64,000 nucleotides of DNA, from NCBI GenBank assembly GCA_028554645.1, contig JAQOOI010000009.1:62001-126000 (forward strand), given 5' to 3'. The position numbers and the translations under genes were made by a program. The stretch is from Omphalotus guepiniiformis. Its lineage: Eukaryota > Basidiomycota > Agaricomycetes > Agaricales > Omphalotaceae. Shown here piece by piece: positions 61,640-64,000 of this stretch. Each line of letters starts with the position of its first letter. The stretch's first letter is position 1. The notes beneath the pieces were generated by a model. The model saw only the letters and a list, made by a program, of their open reading frames with translations. It had not been told where the DNA came from and did no database searches.

Positions 61640-62953
61640 TTACCCACAAATACAAACGCCTTGTCCGTCCCGTATTGCAGGCCAGTTACCCCCACATATG
61701 TAGCAAAACTCGTGTTTGCACCTGCAAGTCACATGAGGACAACCTCCATTCAACTCGACCATCTCCCTACATCCAGGGCATGTTTTCCACTTCTTCTCCT
61801 TTGCCAAGTCTCTCACCTGAGTCTCTGCTACGAGATCCTCCTCCGTCTGCGCTTCTTGGCAAGTCAAGTCTGGATGGGCACGTTTTTTACACGTCAAGCA
61901 GACTTTCGTGTGGCAGTCACGACACTCAGTCGAGGCAGAGTTCTGAAATGAATCATTGAATGAAGGTGTACGTGATGATAAGACTTAACCTACAGGTTTC
62001 TGCAATGTCGTTAGGGTTTTCGAGTCGGGCTGTGCTGCTTTGAGAATTGACTGTGATCCGAGGAAACGTGAACAGACGGCATTGCAACAATAAAGGCGAT
62101 CCAGGGGAGTTACTTTGAACTCTGCGGATTTCTCCAAGAAACGAGAAACCAAATCGTAATTGAGGTCAAACGGTCCTCCGTTCCTGAATGAAGCTCGTAG
62201 TTTTGACGAAGAAGAAGAAGGATCTCTTCCAGAAAGCTGCAGATCATCCAACGGCAGAGTTTGTTCGCAACAGCGAGGTGGAAACATGTTTTCGTTATCG
62301 ATACACGTTGCGAGGTAGTTTTCGAGACACGCTTTGCAATAGTAATGGTGGCATGATGCTTTGAAGCCTGTGGGAGGAATGATGTCCGTGCACACTACAC
62401 ATGTTTCTGGTGAGGGAGGAAGATCTTGTCTGAGATCTTGAATCTTGAACACACGGTTCATCACTGCGAGAAACGTTTGAGCTCACATTATTTCCGTCAG
62501 CTCGACATCTGAATCGCTCGAAGAAGCGTTCAATTCATCGTCGTCGCTTTCATCGCTGGCATCTACAAGAAACTCGTGCACATGCCTGAATGACCACTAG
62601 CAGTCAGTGCAACAGAAGAGTATGTATATTCATTGTCGACGTACGAGGAATTATTCTATACAGTATAAATCAGCATTTGTTCTCGTAGTTTCGTCTGGGG
62701 ACAAATGTTTCACCTTCTCAAGGTTGACAGAACACCCATGTGTAACCAAGAACTGCTTATAATCCTCTGCTTGCAATTGAAACGCGTATTCCACATCCGA
62801 TAAAGTAGACTCATCATGTCTCCCATCCGACCCTGTACGATTGCCGGTCGTACGATAGAAAGCGTTGATATCCTCGAGCGCAAGCTGAGCAATCAAGAGA
62901 GCTGAGCTAGTGTCGACGTTATGATTCAACAACCTAATCGAAGTGGTAGCCAT
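61640..62953 (-). CDS. RBR (RING-IBR-RING) E3 ubiquitin ligase
   Basis: Spliced gene, start ATG at 62953 (MATTSIRLLNHN), stop at 61640. The N-terminus has the SDVEYAFQLQAEDYKQF motif seen before many fungal RBR domains, then an acidic stretch (DASDESDDDELNAS). RING1: CVVCTDIIPP, SCHHYYCKACLENYL and PPRCC. IBR: RLYCCNAVCSRFLG, TECRDCHTKVCLTCKK, HPDLTC. RING2: CPGCREMVELNGGCPHVTC, where the Cys in NGGC is the expected catalytic thioester residue, then CKHEFCYICGGNW. RBR ligases accept ubiquitin from E2 on that Cys and transfer it to substrate. The protein ends soon after RING2, with no further domain; the substrate is unknown. Confidence 0.88.
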
Positions 62954-63593
62954 TGTTAGAGTTAGGCAGAAAGAAAACGTGGTCGGAAACTGTGCTGAAG
63001 GAAAGGTGGTGGTAGCAGTGGTAGCAGTGGTAGAACCTGCGGGAACTACATATACCACTACATACAGTATTTAGTCCGAGACTGTTTGAGGCAACTAGGA
63101 AGCGCCTTCCTCCAAAATGGGAAACGGAGCCATTTTGAAACTCAGAGGGACTACTGTATGTAACTGTGCCGTGTCTTGCCGATTTCCTTGGTGAATATCC
63201 TTCGACTCGGACTTCAAAGCTTCAAAGCCTTCGACGTCAACGTTGAACCGTATCTGGAATAGTAGAGGATAAATTATGACCGGGACGCGCTACTTTACGA
63301 ACTGTCATATATTGGTGCTGTGGTATGTGCTTTCAACTACCTGTTGCATTCCAATGATGTTCAGCGATGTCCTTGAGGAACCGGCTCAGTGGAAGCCTCT
63401 GACAGACCGTGCCAACTCAACAAGGCAGACTATGATACCTTTACCTGTAATTCGTAAGCTCATATCTCTTTGGTTACAATTCTTAGAGACCTGAAAGAAC
63501 AATCACACTACTAGTTGCCGCCTTCATCTCCTCATCATCAAATCTCGAAAACCTCCATCATTCCTGATACAAACCTGCGTCAATACTAGCGTC
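62954..63593. other. intergenic
   Basis: The promoter region of the RBR gene. A (GGTGGTAGCAGT)-like short repeat near 63008-63030 lies just upstream of the RBR start. A plus-strand frame at 63276-63494 is not convincing. Confidence 0.4.
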
Positions 63594-64000
63594 TTAGTCT
63601 CTCTCAACAGTTTGCGTCTTCAAGGAACCAGAATCCAATGACCCCTTTTCCTTCCTGTTCCGTGTTTTATCAGAATATCGTCTTCGACTCTGAGCCATGA
63701 AAGTACTACATACCCATACATTGCATCCATCAGGCCGATCAAAGTGTTGGTCATACATATCCACCGCTGTGGTTGCGCACATTTCCCTCCAGTTATCCAA
63801 AGGAGGAAGATGGTTCCCGAGGTGAGCCCGAATCATCTGTATTCATGTTGAGTGAGCATTCAAACTGACTTGGCACCGAGTAGGAGTAGGAGTATAACTG
63901 ACACGTTGTCCAGAGCCTTTAGCCATACATCCCTATCCAACCAGTAAGACTTTGTCCCATACAGTAGCAAGCCAAAATACAACATCCCTCATCACGAAAA
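63594..64000 (-). CDS. possible 3' end of a gene cut by the window edge
   Basis: A minus-strand frame of 80 codons ends at 63594 with a basic, hydrophilic tail (RRRYSDKTRNRKEKGS) after a more structured part (LPPLDNWREMC, TAVDMYDQHFDRP). It has no ATG-based family match. If real, its upstream exons lie beyond 64000. No domain recognised. Confidence 0.25.

Overview
This window looks like a chromosome segment of a mushroom-forming basidiomycete (Agaricomycetes). The evidence is gene style and gene content. Genes are broken by many introns of about 50-70 nt with GT-AG ends. They include an F-box protein of the agaric type, a NACHT-WD40 NLR, tandem Zn2Cys6 / fungal-specific transcription factors, an AA9 lytic polysaccharide monooxygenase, an OPT transporter, an MYND/MSS51-like protein and a BCS1-like AAA ATPase. 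Predictions here come from joining exons by hand from frame, splice sites and family motifs; no search was run.

Layout. 0-8.4 kb: an F-box gene (minus) and a gene-poor stretch with decayed sequence, including a relic of a TLDc domain. 8.4-13.8 kb: a complete NLR with a C2-like N-terminus, a NACHT ATPase and 15 near-identical WD40 repeats, lying in a stretch almost free of CpG. 14.1-16.6 kb: an OXR1-like TLDc gene (minus), the apparent source of the relic on the other side of the NLR. 16.6-19.5 kb: no gene seen. 19.5-20.7 kb: a single-pass membrane protein. 21.1 kb: a tRNA-Pro-like gene. 21.3-28.7 kb: two tandem paralogous transcription factors (period about 3.9 kb) with an inferred 6-nt microexon that supplies part of the zinc cluster; the second copy has lost the preceding splice donor.

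29.1-42 kb is a housekeeping block: GT61 glycosyltransferase, EMC1, a MICOS Mic26/27-like subunit, and a SNF2 remodeller with a PHD finger and a tail of repeated VKAE motifs. 42.8-48.6 kb: AA9 LPMO and an OPT transporter. 50-55 kb: BTB protein, MYND/MSS51-like protein and a nucleotidyltransferase-like protein, followed by a broken copy of the MYND gene's 5' part. 56.7-59 kb: BCS1-like AAA ATPase. 59-64 kb: F-box debris, an RBR ubiquitin ligase and an unresolved right edge.

The region mixes conserved core genes (EMC1, Mic26/27, SNF2, OXR1, RBR) with rapidly evolving families (NLR, F-box, BTB, MYND, duplicated transcription factors). The latter account for almost all duplicates and relics. The most interesting object is the C2-NACHT-WD40 NLR, because of its repeat array and CpG-depleted composition.
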